DNA of 64,000 nt. Source: Paramacrobiotus metropolitanus (lineage: Eukaryota > Tardigrada > Eutardigrada > Parachela > Macrobiotidae). Shown one piece after another: positions 10,175 to 21,184 of the stretch (the stretch's first letter is position 1; each line of letters opens with the position of its first letter). The stretch spans positions 806,001 through 870,000 of the forward strand of contig NW_026570228.1 in assembly GCF_019649055.1 (NCBI RefSeq), read 5' to 3'. Below the pieces are notes generated by a model that was not told the origin of the DNA, ran no database searches, and worked only from the letters and a program-made list of their open reading frames with translations. A program made the translations under genes and the position numbers.

Positions 10175-11883
10175 ATGAATGACAATGGCGTAGAGAATAC
10201 AGGAACACTGGGATTCCGAACTTGTACTGCGAACCTACAGTACCAAATTTCTACAAGCCGCTTCACGTCATCGTGGGCCGAGCCGGCTAACCTGAACCGT
10301 GGCCCCGTACTGGTTTATACCGCCCACTTCAATGTGGAGAAACAGTGCGATTATCCGGAAATTCCCGAATCCACGTGGAAATTGACGCTGGAAATTGTGC
10401 AAGCCTCCGGCGCCGTTGGTGCAACCCTAAAGCCTGTACAAGTTGCCGACAGTCCGAACAGCGTTTTGGTGGAATTCACATTGGGGTAAGATCCGCAATT
10501 TTGCCTAGCGCAATTTTTTCTTTATTCTAATACTTCATAGCAATACTCATTTTTCTAAGAGAATTACGCATTATTACAAAATTCGTACCACATGAATAAT
10601 TTTTGAGTTGATACTATGTAGAACTGAAAACTATACCAGCACATTTCGTTTTAACGCATATTACACACATTCACTCTCTGTTTGCACACCGTACCGGCTC
10701 TTGTTGCACGCTGTTGTTAATTTAATCTGTCATATGCCTTCGATCGCGGACCGAATGACAGATCCCCATTTGTTTTACGCAAACATTAAATGTGAACCTT
10801 TATTATTTGTTTGTTTAGATCAGGTCCCAACATACCGTCCATTCGGCTGGCGAGGAACCTGGCAGACCCAGCTGAGTTGCCGACAGTCCGAACAGCGTTT
10901 TGGTGGAATTCACATTGGGGTAAGATCCGCAATTTTGCCTAGCGCAATTTTTTCTTTATTCTAATACTTCATAGCAATACTCATTTTTCTAAGAGAATTA
11001 CGCATTATTACAAAATTCGTACCACATGAATAATTTTTGAGTTGATACTATGTAGAACTGAAAACTATACCAGCACATTTCGTTTTAACGCATATTACAC
11101 ACATTCACTCTCTGTTTGCACACCGTACCGGCTCTTGTTGCACGCTGTTGTTAATTTAATCTGTCATATGCCTTCGATCGCGGACCGAATGACAGATCCC
11201 CATTTGTTTTACGCAAACATTAAATGTGAACCTTTATTATTTGTTTGTTTAGATCAGGTCCCAACATACCGTCCATTCGGCTGGCGAGGAACCTGGCAGA
11301 CCCAGCTGAATGCCGCTGCGAGAACGAAGGCATTTTAAGCGACTTAGTGGTGAACAATTTCCAGCGGAAGACCATTGGCGTCGCCACGTATACCCTGCGG
11401 CGGCTGCAGTCCTTGTACGTCCGTCTGGCGTTCCGCATCTCGCGCCGCCCCTTGGAATTGCAGAGTCTCCGGGATGCCGGCAGCTTCAGCGACTGCACCC
11501 TGATCGCCAACGATGGCCGGAAATTCCCGGTGCATCGCGTCATTCTGGCGGCGCAATCGCCGGTGTTCCTGGAGATGTTCCAACATTCCACCGAGCCGCC
11601 GCCGGCAGGCGGCGAGTACCACTTGGTGGATCTTAGTGGTAATCTGCTGGAGAGTGTTCTGAACTTTTTGTACAACCGGGGACCGATCGGTGACACGGCT
11701 AACTTGGAGGAATTGTGGAGCGTGGCCAAACGATTTAACATCGAAGCGATGAAGGGGACCTTGGAAGAGATGATGGTGGGAAAGGTCAACAAGGACAGCG
11801 CCTGGACGTATCTGGATTTTGCTCGGGAGCATGGATTGAAGGGATTGCAGAAGAGGGCAGCGACTTGCATTGGCAATAACTGA
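10175..11883 (+). CDS. MATH-BTB protein, 313 aa, with internally duplicated intron
   Basis: Exon 1 is 10175-10485 and exon 2 is 11253-11883 (stop TGA), phase-2 intron GTAAGA to TTTAG. Exon 1 carries the MATH-like domain with EKQCDYPEIPESTW and VLVEFTLG. Exon 2 carries VRLAFRI, the BTB motif DAGSFSDCTLIANDG, FPVHRVILAAQSPVF and LEMFQ, and the tail LEEMMVGKVNKDSAW, LDFAREHGL. It is the closest full-length relative of the gene at 6683-7795. A 434-bp tandem duplication (10441-11308) doubles the end of exon 1, the intron and the start of exon 2. Splicing from the first donor to the last acceptor gives an intact protein. Inclusion of the 101-base middle piece (10819-10919) would shift the frame. 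ATG 10175 is preferred; in-frame ATGs at 10127 and 10133 are possible. Confidence 0.85.
10441..11308 (+). repeat. 434-bp exact-looking tandem duplication
   Basis: Unit 1 is 10441-10874 and unit 2 is 10875-11308. I saw no difference between them by eye. The junction joins the exon 2 sequence CCAGCTGA to the exon 1 sequence AGTTGCCGAC. The near identity means a very recent event or an assembly duplication. Confidence 0.85.
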
Positions 11884-12781
11884 ACGTAATTGTCGTTGGT
11901 TAAATTGTTTACTGTCAGAAGTTTCGGGAAAATTCGGTTTTGTACATTGTGCTAGTTGCTGCATCTGGTGCTGCAGTTTGCGGGTTTTCAAAGGGAGATA
12001 ATTCTTGTTTTCTTGATAATACCTGGGGAGGTATGATTGATCAGTTGAAGTTATTGATCTTTGCTTGGCGATGTTTGAAGTACGTAGATCATGTCGGCTA
12101 TTTAGCAGATAATTTTTACGATTGTGCCAGTTAATTCTGGGTGGCTGAAACTCAACGATGGTAAAGTTTTGTTATATTTTACAAGTTTAGCTTACTGGAA
12201 GGTTGTATGTACAACAATTTAGAGAAATAACAATTTTTGATTTGAGTGCATTTTAGTTTGCATGTCACAGTAGCGCAAAAATTAACATACTCTTCCAAAA
12301 CATGATTGCTCTAAAATGCCGAAACCATGTTGATATTTCCCTCGGTTTGCACCAGTGCGGGAAACATTGTTTGTTTATTTCTGTTTCTGAACAAGCAAAA
12401 AACTGCCGTCTATCAATTATTGATTCTGTCTGTCGCTTATACCTTAATGCCCAACAGAATCGCATATTGTTCTTACTGACCCGCTCCACCACCGTTCTCA
12501 AAAACGATGCAGTATAAGTAGTTGAACACTTAATAAAGTTGAATAAACAAAAAACGGAAAAATAGCGAGCTTTTATGATAATTCCTTAAAAGTTGGTTTA
12601 CGAAGGACAGTATTTCGTTTATGCCGAGCTTTCGAAAGAAATAAATAACATTTGCAAATGATGACATGTAATGAAACGTAAACATGCGTCACTAAAATAA
12701 GATTATTACGATTTTTCGCTTTTTGAAAATTAATAAAAGCATGCAATGGTCAAAGGACGATGACTTCTGGTTCTGCTAACA
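11884..12781. other. Intergenic region, nothing recognised
   Basis: This is the space between the stop codons of the converging MATH-BTB gene (plus) and GPCR gene (minus). AT-rich, with scattered short open stretches without family resemblance. It presumably holds both 3' ends. Confidence 0.5.
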
Positions 12782-14221
12782 TCACGAAACCTTTGCACCC
12801 GGCGCTTTTCCCGGCAGCACGGCGTTCTGACGCTTCTTGTTCCACCCGCAACAGAAAGCCTGCAGCGTTGCCTTGCGCAAATCGGTCACAGCCAGACACA
12901 GTAAACAGGGATTCATGACCAGATCCGCCAGTGACAATCCATAGGAGAATATCTGCATCGTATCGGGGGAGAATCGCAATTTGCCCATCACCAGCATGGT
13001 AAACGACACCGTCACCGGCACCCACGATACTGCTACCGAGAATGTGATAGTCGTCAGTACTAGGAAGGCATGGAAGTCCTCCCTAATCAGCGCCCGTAAT
13101 CCTGGATTTTCCGCACTAAAGGTCAAAATTACGTAAATACGAGCACTTGCAAAGCAAGTATATGTCGCATTATTAAGCACTTCTTCTTCATGTAACTTTT
13201 TAAACGGTAATTGTTTTTTTGCACAAACCTTAGAAAAAATAGTTTACGGGGAAATATTAGGTACAATACTGGACTAAAAAATGGAAATGGGCCTGTCGGT
13301 CTGCGCTGCAAAAATTCATTAATAAACTAGTCTAACGAAACAGTGTGTAACAGGAACATAATCAATGAGCATAATCAGCAGTTTTGGTTGAAATAGCAGC
13401 GAACTGCTTTGCGCATTATATGTTACAAGGAAAAATCTATTTTGTTGTCCACATTGTGTAAGTGCCACATTAATTGCGAAATTTAAAAAAAAATCGATTG
13501 AGTTGTACCTTAATGCTTTCCTCTTTTTCGACCGTTTCAGTTGCTGGTACAATAAATACGGATAAGAAACAACGACGACAATGGTGGGGATAGTCAGAGT
13601 AATAATCATATCGCCGAACGAATACCGTCCCAACGCTACCATGTCGGTTGTGCACGACACGAACGGTTTCGCCGGAGTTGCCGGTTTATACACTGTATTA
13701 ACCACAATTGTCGGGATTCCGATAATATACAGCACAATCCAATTGGCCGCGATGATCTTAATAGCCAGCCGCTTCGTATGGCGTTCCTTATACGAGATCG
13801 GAAAGGTCAGCGCCCAGATACGGTTCAGACAGATCTGCAGCTGGGCGTTGGACCATTGCGGACTGATCAGCCATTGCGCGCACTGCTGCACATAACATAA
13901 GGCCACGGTAAAACTCCCGTATGTCTCCAGAATCGTCAGCAGAAATTCGATGGAGGCGTACAGGAAGGAGGCGAACATAACCACCACAATGTACACGGAG
14001 AACGGTGTCTGGAGGTTTTTGTGGGTGAGGAGAATGACCAGTGGTACGAAATTCAGCAGCATGGCAATGGGATCGGCGATCATTTTGAAAATCGACAGGA
14101 TGTGTTTTTGTGTAGCGACCGGCGAGTGGATAGTGCCGTTGGCCGCTGCTGCGTCGCCGGTGGAAGCGTTGACCAGCGAACACTCTGATGTCGTGTTTGT
14201 AACGTTCAACACGTATTCCAT
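12782..14221 (-). CDS. Rhodopsin-like orphan GPCR, 348 aa
   Basis: Exon 1 is 14221-13509 and exon 2 is 13115-12782 (stop TGA? not separately checked; frame ends GAKVS). The intron is phase 2, donor GTACAA and acceptor CTTTAG. The N-terminus has N-glycosylation sites (NVT, NTT, NAS, NGT). Seven hydrophobic segments follow. The end of TM3 reads CLNRIWALTFPISYKERHT (NRIWA about 133-137), replacing the DRY motif. Loop 3 is KRSKKRKA, and TM7 reads LADLVMNPCLLCL. It is a close paralogue of the intronless gene at 49570-50667, and the intron sits between KKRKA and SAENPG, where the paralogue reads straight through. The intron holds a copy of a dispersed repeat (13243-13320). The ligand is unknown. 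The motif pattern suggests an ecdysozoan lineage-specific receptor family. Confidence 0.85.
13243..13320 (+). repeat. Dispersed non-coding repeat, copy 3 (inside GPCR intron)
   Basis: AAAAAATGGAAATGGGCCTG, then TGCGCTGCAAAAATT, resembles AAAAAAGATGGAAATTGGCAAG and TGCGGTGCAAAAATT at about 1705-1745. Only the right part of the repeat is evident. Confidence 0.4.
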
Positions 14222-16557
14222 CGTTGAAATCAGTTTGTAATGTCCTGCACGGCAAACGACGCTGGTTGTGAGTGATCAAACTTCTTCTTGCTTTCCTCGA
14301 TAGTCGATACTAAGATACAAGAATGGGATATGCGACGGCTTGTAAGGACTTTTTTTCCAGCCAGTTGCCAAGGTCATTAATTACGCCATCATAAACGCAT
14401 ACTGAGTTCGAATCTCCGTTTGCCGACTTCCGTTGCGTATTGCGTTTCTCCAGGTGCGCTTTTGTGACCGTTCACACACTAACAGCATGACTTGCAGGAA
14501 GTTAATTACGTAAATAAGCAACGAGCCGTCAAATGATTTGGATGGGAAATTGGTTTGACTGTTTTGTTCTTTTCGGATAACACGATTTACGTCATAGTCA
14601 ATGTTTGTAAAGTCAGCAGGTTGCAATAACGTAATTGTTTGTTCATTTTACCGGAAACATTAAAAAGCGTCGGGAGATACAGCGCATCGAGTTGCTGTTA
14701 ATGTTCGTTTAAATTTAAATTATAAAATTGCTTTTCTGTAAAATCTAATGAAATTTTGCAATAATATGACTATGGTGAATTCATCAACATCTCCAGGGTC
14801 TGTGCACAGAAATTTAAAAAAAATGTTGTACTGCGTAGGACTGAAATATTAATGTTGAAAAATACAGTGACTGACAAATAAAACTGGTCCACAAAAGCCG
14901 TTGATAGTTTTCAACTTTTTACAAATTTTAAAATCGAAATGTTCTTATATAAATGCATCTACCGCTTTTACCATAGTTGCCCCATAATTTAAATTTAACA
15001 TTTTCGATTTCTTTGTTTTTTTATCCGTTCCATCACACTTATCGAAACAGCTTCCGTGTATCAAAACAGTATCCGTGTGTCGTTTCCGTCTTATCAAAAC
15101 AGCGTTTTTCCATTGACATAATTTTAGTATGGGGTTATAGAAAATAGGGAAAACGCGGGATCCATTTCCGCGTAAAAGGGGAAATGGATGGCAAGCTTTG
15201 GATAAAATGTCGGTAAGCTACCCTTGAGCTGTCGATGAACAGCTGGCTAACAGGCAAGCCTCCAGCTCGGTTACGGTTTAAAGTTTTAAACATGGGAAAA
15301 GGTGTTGTCTTCAGGTTTGATAAAAATCTTCCGTTACTAGTTCCGTAGAACAACCACAGAATATAGGTACGAGTTCGTAGATTCTTGTGCCGGTTGTGTC
15401 ATGTGCTACATTTTTGTAATTTTTAACGTGGCGCTTATTTGTAGTGGCCATGGTTGGGATTATATAATTATGTCAAAGTAAAGGAATACTACTAGTACGT
15501 CTCGGTCTGCCTTTTTCTCTACGCTGTGTGAAACAGACCGATGGAGGAATCGATCACTCGATCTGTCTGTCTGAATGGTGTCTGGCCGATGTCCGTTCGA
15601 TTTCTCGCGTTCAGAACTTCAGACGCGCATGTGTGAAGGAGAGAGAGAGAAGACCAAAACTAACCACTAGTGCACTAACCAATAGTGCACACTCGTTGTG
15701 GCTAGATGGATAAACCTTTGGGTTTTGAAAGATAGTCTACATCGAGCGCGGTTTGGACTTAGATGGGTGACCACTCTGAGTTCAGGCTGCGAGTGCACGG
15801 CCCGCAAGGCCGGCCTGTGTGCGACGTGCTTGGCTGAGGCAGCAATACCACCACGGAGACGGGCACGGGAGATGGAGGATCACAATACCACCCTGGCTAC
15901 TCAGTAACGGCTTGGACTGAAAGGCTGTGATGTCCGCAGCACCAATCGTGCCAAATGGAAGGAGACAGGGAGATCAGTCGAAGCAGAGGATTGGCGCCTT
16001 CCCTAGAGATGTGCTTGCTGTCTACCTGTTTAGAATTCTCTTAGTCTGGTTCTGTTGAACGTCTTGCTCTGCCCGAGCCGGTTTAATAGCGCCATTGCGC
16101 GTTAAATAAAGCTGGCGCTCGCGTTTGCGAGCTGCTGCATACGATCTGTCTGTTGCAGTGTTATAGCCTCCATTGTAACTCTGCGTGAATGAATTACCGT
16201 ACTTTGCACAAAATGTTCTGTCTGTCACCTGATTAATGCATTGCTGAACATGTAAACCGAGCCGTTTTCGAAACAACTAGCCGCATAAAGCAATCGCAAA
16301 GTACCGGCTGTGTTTTTGACAGAGAGACCATGTGCTCCAGCCCGTACACGCATCGGAAGTTGAATCGAATGAAGTTGAATTATGGAGATGAATTTCGCAG
16401 AACATGCTGTACAAGTACCGTACACTGTTGCTAGCACATACTGACTCTGTAATAGTGTATTTCAACTATTTTGAACACTCAGCTTCTACTTTATTTTTTA
16501 TCGTATAATTTTTCCCTTTTGTTATTAATTTACTCCGCTACGCATAAGTTGTAAAAG
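14222..16557. other. Intergenic region; possible 5S-like or SINE fragment
   Basis: No supported gene. Around 15040-15110 a short phrase (ATCAAAACAG with TCCGTGT) is repeated. A GC-richer block at about 15680-15910 contains a 5S-rRNA-like segment (15757-15773). Confidence 0.45.
15683..15905 (+). repeat. Possible SINE with 5S rRNA-like pieces
   Basis: ACTTAGATGGGTGACCA at 15757-15773 is very close to the conserved ACTTGGATGGGTGACCG of animal 5S rRNA. CAATACCACCCTGG near 15883 resembles the 5S 5' region (CATACCACCCTG). The order is not that of one complete 5S gene, and no full gene can be drawn. A 5S-derived SINE or a decayed 5S copy is possible. Chance similarity cannot be excluded. Confidence 0.25.
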
Positions 16558-18104
16558 ATGTCGTGGAATTCAACAACATCCTACGTGACCGTGCAATATA
16601 CGATTGCCACGAAGAACTTCATCCGCAGTGTGGCCCCAGTGTGTCCGCGTAGGGGATTTGTACGTCGCTACATGGCCGAATTTACAGTAGAGAAACAAAC
16701 GAATTATCCCGAGATCCCCGAAGCGTCCTGGACAGTGACGATTGAAATCGGGCAAACGGCCGGAATTACCAGCATTGATGTTAAGCCCAAGGAAGTGCTG
16801 GAAAATGCTGACGGGATTTTGGTGGAAGTTTCTTCTAGGTAAAACGATACGCTATGTCGAGTCGAACTCGACGAGTAAGTGCATACGAGTAGCACACGGA
16901 TTCTCTGATTATTTTTGCATAGTTGTATCTTTAATTTTTGTCACTTTTCGTAGGATTTATGTTTATGTAAAAGTGGTGTAATTCCAGTATTTTTGCAATG
17001 AATAAGCGAAATATATGGCTGTAAAATCAACACAGCGCAAATGTACGAATTTTTTTATCAGTTATTAGGCTATGGCGTTCCCATTTGTTTTATTAAGATA
17101 ATTTTTAGAACTGTTCTACTTGTAGTTATCGACAGATCAAAATATTAAATACAGCCAGTTTTGATTTATCAGGCAACTTTCGATTGTTGCTTGTGCCAGC
17201 AGCCTAAGTTGAATATACCAGAATCAGAATGTATTGTAAATGATGTACGTAGTGATCTGCAAAAGTACAGAAATAATTATACTGTACTTCTATTACTAAC
17301 TGCGAGAATCATTATAATCATTATGAATTCAGGCTTATACAGTATCTTTCTTGCTTTTGCTATAATATAAATTATTACTTGTTTTATTCTTGCTAGATAC
17401 TGGATATAATTTTTTTGAATTAAGCTAAGACAAGCATCCGCATTTTTAGTTTGATCCAATCGAAATCAGCATACTGGCTTCCGCGCAAAGGCAGCGGCCC
17501 GCCGCAGTACCGCAACACCCACCAGATATCATCCCTCAGTGATCTCGTAGTGTTTAATGACCAGGAGGAGAGTATCAGCGCCCGCTTCACACTGCACCCA
17601 GACAAATTCCTCTACGTCAACCTGGCCTTCCACATCCGCCGCGAACATCCGGTGGACCTGGCGTCCCTCCGCGACACCGGGGCCTTCAGCGACTGCACCC
17701 TTATCGCCAACGACGGCCGCTCGTTCCCCGCCCACCGCGCCATCTTGGCCGTCCAGTCGGCGTTCTTTATGGAAATGTTCCAGGCGCACGATGTCACTTT
17801 GCATACGCTGGTGGATGTCAGCGGGGATGTACTGGAGATTCTGCTGCGCTTCGCCTACGACCGGCAACTGGTGGATACTGACGGAAAACTGCGGGAGTTG
17901 TGGAGACTGGCTATTCGGTATCGGTGGACGGCGCTGCGGTGTGCTTGTGAGGCGAAAATGCTGGATGACGTGCATGCTGAAAACGCACGACGCTATTTGG
18001 AGTACGCGCAGGATAGCGAGCTGCAGGAAAAGGCAACGGGGTCGACGTTTGACGAGGCGGTGCAAGTTGTGAATGATGCATGCGAGCAGATTAAGGCTCT
18101 TTAG
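16558..18104 (+). CDS. MATH-BTB protein, 311 aa, divergent C-terminus
   Basis: Exon 1 is 16558-16838 and exon 2 is 17450-18104 (stop TAG). The 611-base intron (donor GTAAAA, acceptor TTTTTAG) is phase 2: AG plus T makes serine. Exon 1 is a MATH-like domain (EKQTNYPEIPEASW, ILVEVSS). Exon 2 holds VNLAFHI, BTB motif DTGAFSDCTLIANDG, FPAHRAILAVQSAFF and MEMFQ, then LRELWRLAIRY. The BACK-like helix is ENARRYLEYAQDSE, and the tail (FDEAVQVVNDACEQIKAL) is unlike the array's usual KAATCI ending. Exon 2 is markedly GC-rich compared with its flanks. Role inferred as for the family: Cullin-3 substrate adaptor. Confidence 0.87.
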
Positions 18105-18670
18105 CCTCACGCACATAGATTCAGGAATATGAGTAAACGCATCAGCTTGATATATCAAGATGCATGTGTGCATGCTCTATCCAATGCGAAAGGACCGGTT
18201 AACAGTTAACCGTGCACGCAGCGACCATTCTATGCCGTTTTCACCAGGGTCCAGGACATGGCGAACCATACTTCACCGTTCTCTATGGTTAAGATGTTAT
18301 TTCCTTTTGTACAGTTTATGATGACATTTGCGGACGCCGAACCTTCTCCTACCTTGTACGGTGGCTAGATACAGTAACACCTCGTCAATGTCGCCACGTA
18401 CAGTATTTACTGGCCGCGACTCGCGGCCAGCGAGTATACATTATACCGAGTATCTACATTCCCAAGCTTACGGAAAGAATCAAAAGGTGCTGGTAACCAT
18501 TGGCGCTACATGCGCGCAAAGAAAGTCAGCCGTCTATGTATTTCTGATCGTCTAGCCAAAAACGACGAAGCAGAAACTTTTCCACGCGTGCAGCAAAAGA
18601 AAGACTGGACGGTCGCAAGTCAAAACAGCAATTTTTTTGCGATCGTATCCGCGACGAAAATTAAGCTCAT

Positions 18671-19357
18671 TTAAGGGATTTGGCCCGGTACATAGCACCA
18701 AGTTCGTGCACATCCAGGGGAACTTTCGCTGCTGCGCGCTCCCAAACACTTTTTTGCATTGCTTTATGGTATTTTGTAGCCAGAAGAACTGTTTACCTAA
18801 GTGAAAAAACCGTGTGCGCGAGCAACATCCGGTTGCGAAGTTATGAGGATATCAAAATTCCAAAAAGTTTAAATGCATTCAGGTGTACCAAAAGTCTCAT
18901 TATGGACCGATCCCTTTTGAACTTTGCGCGTAAATGCACATAACCATGAAGATCGTTTTGACAGGGACCCAGACTTCTACGATTTTTTTCGAATTTTAAA
19001 ATGAATTTTAAAATTTTTGAAATTCATTTTAAAATTTGAAAAACATGCTGGAACAGTGGATCCGTGTCAAAACAATCTTCATGGTTATGTGCATTTACGT
19101 GCAAAGTTCGAAGGGGATCGGTCAATAATGAGACTTTTGGTACACCAGAATGCATTTAAACTTTTTGGAATTTTGTTACCCTCATAACTCCGCAACCGGA
19201 TGTTGCGCGCGAAAACGGATTTCACGCCTATGTACAACAATCATTTGGCCATACAATATCAAAAAGCGACCCAAAAAAGTGTTTAAAAGTGCGCGAAAGC
19301 GAATATTCCCGTCAATGTACACGCTTTTAGTGCTATATACCGGGCCAAATCCCTTAA
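18671..19357. mobile_element. Non-autonomous foldback DNA element flanked by TTAA
   Basis: The two halves, about 340 bp each, are inverted copies of one another at roughly 90 percent identity. The left end is TTAAGGGATTTGGCCCGGTA and the right end is its near-exact reverse complement, ending CCCTTAA. The centre near 19014 is AT-rich. There is no transposase. TTAA at both edges is the target duplication known for piggyBac-type elements, but the ends GGGATT do not match typical piggyBac ends, so the superfamily call is tentative. Confidence 0.8.
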
Positions 19358-20040
19358 CAGTTCCGTTTCCGTGCCGGTTGTGGCAAATTGTAAAGAAAAT
19401 TGAAGGTTTTGGAAACGGCCAAAAGGGGCCAGCAATAATTTTATGGTGTGCTATTTTTTTAATTTGTAAAATGGGGAGACAATTATTACACCTGAAATAA
19501 AAAGAAGCAACAGGAACACCTTAAACGCGTATAAATGGCCAGCACTGGATTCGAGAGGAGAACGGCTTGCTTGCGCAATATCCGCTAGTTTCTTACCCTG
19601 CATTAAATTTATGCATATCAAGGAACTATCAAGGAACTAGATCTATAATATAACTACAAAAAAAGCTGAGGCATCGAGATCGAAAAAACCAAAACCTAAT
19701 AAAAAAACTGTAAACGCCATTAGATTCAGCATGTTCAGAAACTGTGTCACATGCATTTTATTTCTTAAAAAAATTATTTAAACCCGTCCCACCGATGCCG
19801 GTTTCGGCAGAACTGGCTTCGGTAAACCTTCAAGGTGACCTTGAGAATAACAGCAATGCCAGTTGCTTAGAACATTTATTAAAGTGCTAAGTATGTACTA
19901 CAATAAATTTGTAGTTATTTTATTTGCAAACATGTTGAATTTTAATCGCCTGATTGCTGTTCAAATGTTCAATTTTTAAATGCCTAAAAAATCTGATTCC
20001 CTTGATTGAATTAGCCCAGGTTTCGAAGGAAACAAAAGCC

Positions 20041-20490
20041 AGTGAACAAAACCTAAGGCAGTGAGTGACCCAGCTACCGCCACTGTCCAGTGAACAAAGC
20101 GAAATCACTAGCTGAGTGATGACCGAGCAATAAATCACTACCCTAGGTGAACAAAATTACTAGATGGGTCAGTGACTGAGCTACCACCACTGTCCAGTGA
20201 ACAAAATCGCTAGGTGAGTGAGTGACCGAGCTACCACCACTGTCCAGTGAGCAAAATCGCTAGGTGAGTGAGTGACCGAGCTACCACCAGTGTCCGGTGA
20301 ACAAAATCGCTAGGTGAGTGAGTGACCGAGCTACCACAACTGTCCACTGAACAAAATCGCTAGGTGACACCGTTAGTGAGTGACTGAGCTACCACCACTG
20401 TCCGGTGAACAAAATCGCTAGGTGAGTGAGTGACCGAGCTACCACCGCTGTCCAGTGAACAAAGTTGCTAATTGAGTGAGGACCGAGCTA
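20041..20490 (+). repeat. Minisatellite, about nine copies of a roughly 50-bp unit
   Basis: The unit begins AGTGAACAAAATCGCTAGG, then GTGAGTGAGTGACCGAGC and TACCACCACTGTCC. Central copies (about 20196-20345) are the most regular at 50 bp; outer copies carry indels. There is no open frame through it. Confidence 0.85.
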
Positions 20491-20950
20491 GACTCCTTGC
20501 CTAAGAAGTTCTACAATAAATGCTAAGGCAGTCAGTGAATTTACTAACGAATTACTGCAAATGGAATGATTTGTTCAAAGCGGCCGTGGATCACAAGAAA
20601 CGCGGGGGCGAAGCCGCAGCGGTTTCTTGTACAGTAATATTTTATGCATACAATATTTTTTATGCATATAATATTTTGCGGTCGGTATTTTTTTCTGCTG
20701 AATCTTTTGCCGCTAGCTATCACGTCTTGTAGAAACGTTGTTCCGCAGTTATATAATTTTAAGACACCAATAATTTTCATTGAATTGTAAGATTCAATGC
20801 GGCTCTTCGTTCTGTTGTTAGTAAATGACAAATCGTCTTCAGTGAAACACTGCAAAATGCAAATACCATGAAAGCGACGAACAATGGGGCTAAAACTTTT
20901 ATGCGCTTGCCGCGATATCATAGAGAGCAGGCTACACGAGATAAAAAGAA

Positions 20951-20988
20951 GTCACGAGAACAAAAGCCTCTGCCGGGAAATTACCCGG
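20951..20988 (+). promoter_or_regulatory. Conserved upstream block of a MATH-BTB subgroup (copy 1)
   Basis: GTCACGAGAA at 20951-20960 and CTGCCGGGAAATTACCCGG at 20970-20988 recur upstream of the genes at 26812 and, partly, 35770, at 234, 285 and 245 bases from the ATG. Conservation of position suggests promoter or 5' UTR sequence. Shared ancestry of the flank is the simpler alternative. Confidence 0.45.
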
Positions 20989-21184
20989 ATCGCATTACAG
21001 GTCATTTGCCGGGTTAGCCTTTATCAAGAAGACAGACACAGGCAGGTCAGTGTCCACAAAGTTAAGACTCTCAAATTCAACCACACATCCAACGATATTT
21101 CATTCTAAAACTTTTTGGTCTTTCGCCACATACTGAATTACTACGTTGTATAATTCTTTTATTACGTCCATCGCTATCACTGCT

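Larger units (their letters stand above)
18105..21184. other. Intergenic region with foldback element and minisatellite
   Basis: No gene recognised in about 3 kb. The main contents are the 687-bp TTAA foldback element (18671-19357), the roughly 50-bp minisatellite (20041-20490), and a conserved upstream block shared with two other MATH-BTB genes (20951-20988). Confidence 0.55.

Noticed and set aside
10608-11338. Two near-identical open frames (118 and 98 codons) taken as duplicated genes
   Set aside because: They lie in the duplicated intron of the 10175-11883 gene and end in exon pieces read in the wrong frame.
12750-13025. Open frame overlapping GPCR exon 2 in another minus-strand frame
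   Set aside because: The GPCR frame explains conservation (TM6, TM7). The other frame has no recognisable content.
20041-20490. Regular repeats as a CRISPR array
   Set aside because: Units are contiguous without unique spacers, and the genome is eukaryotic.
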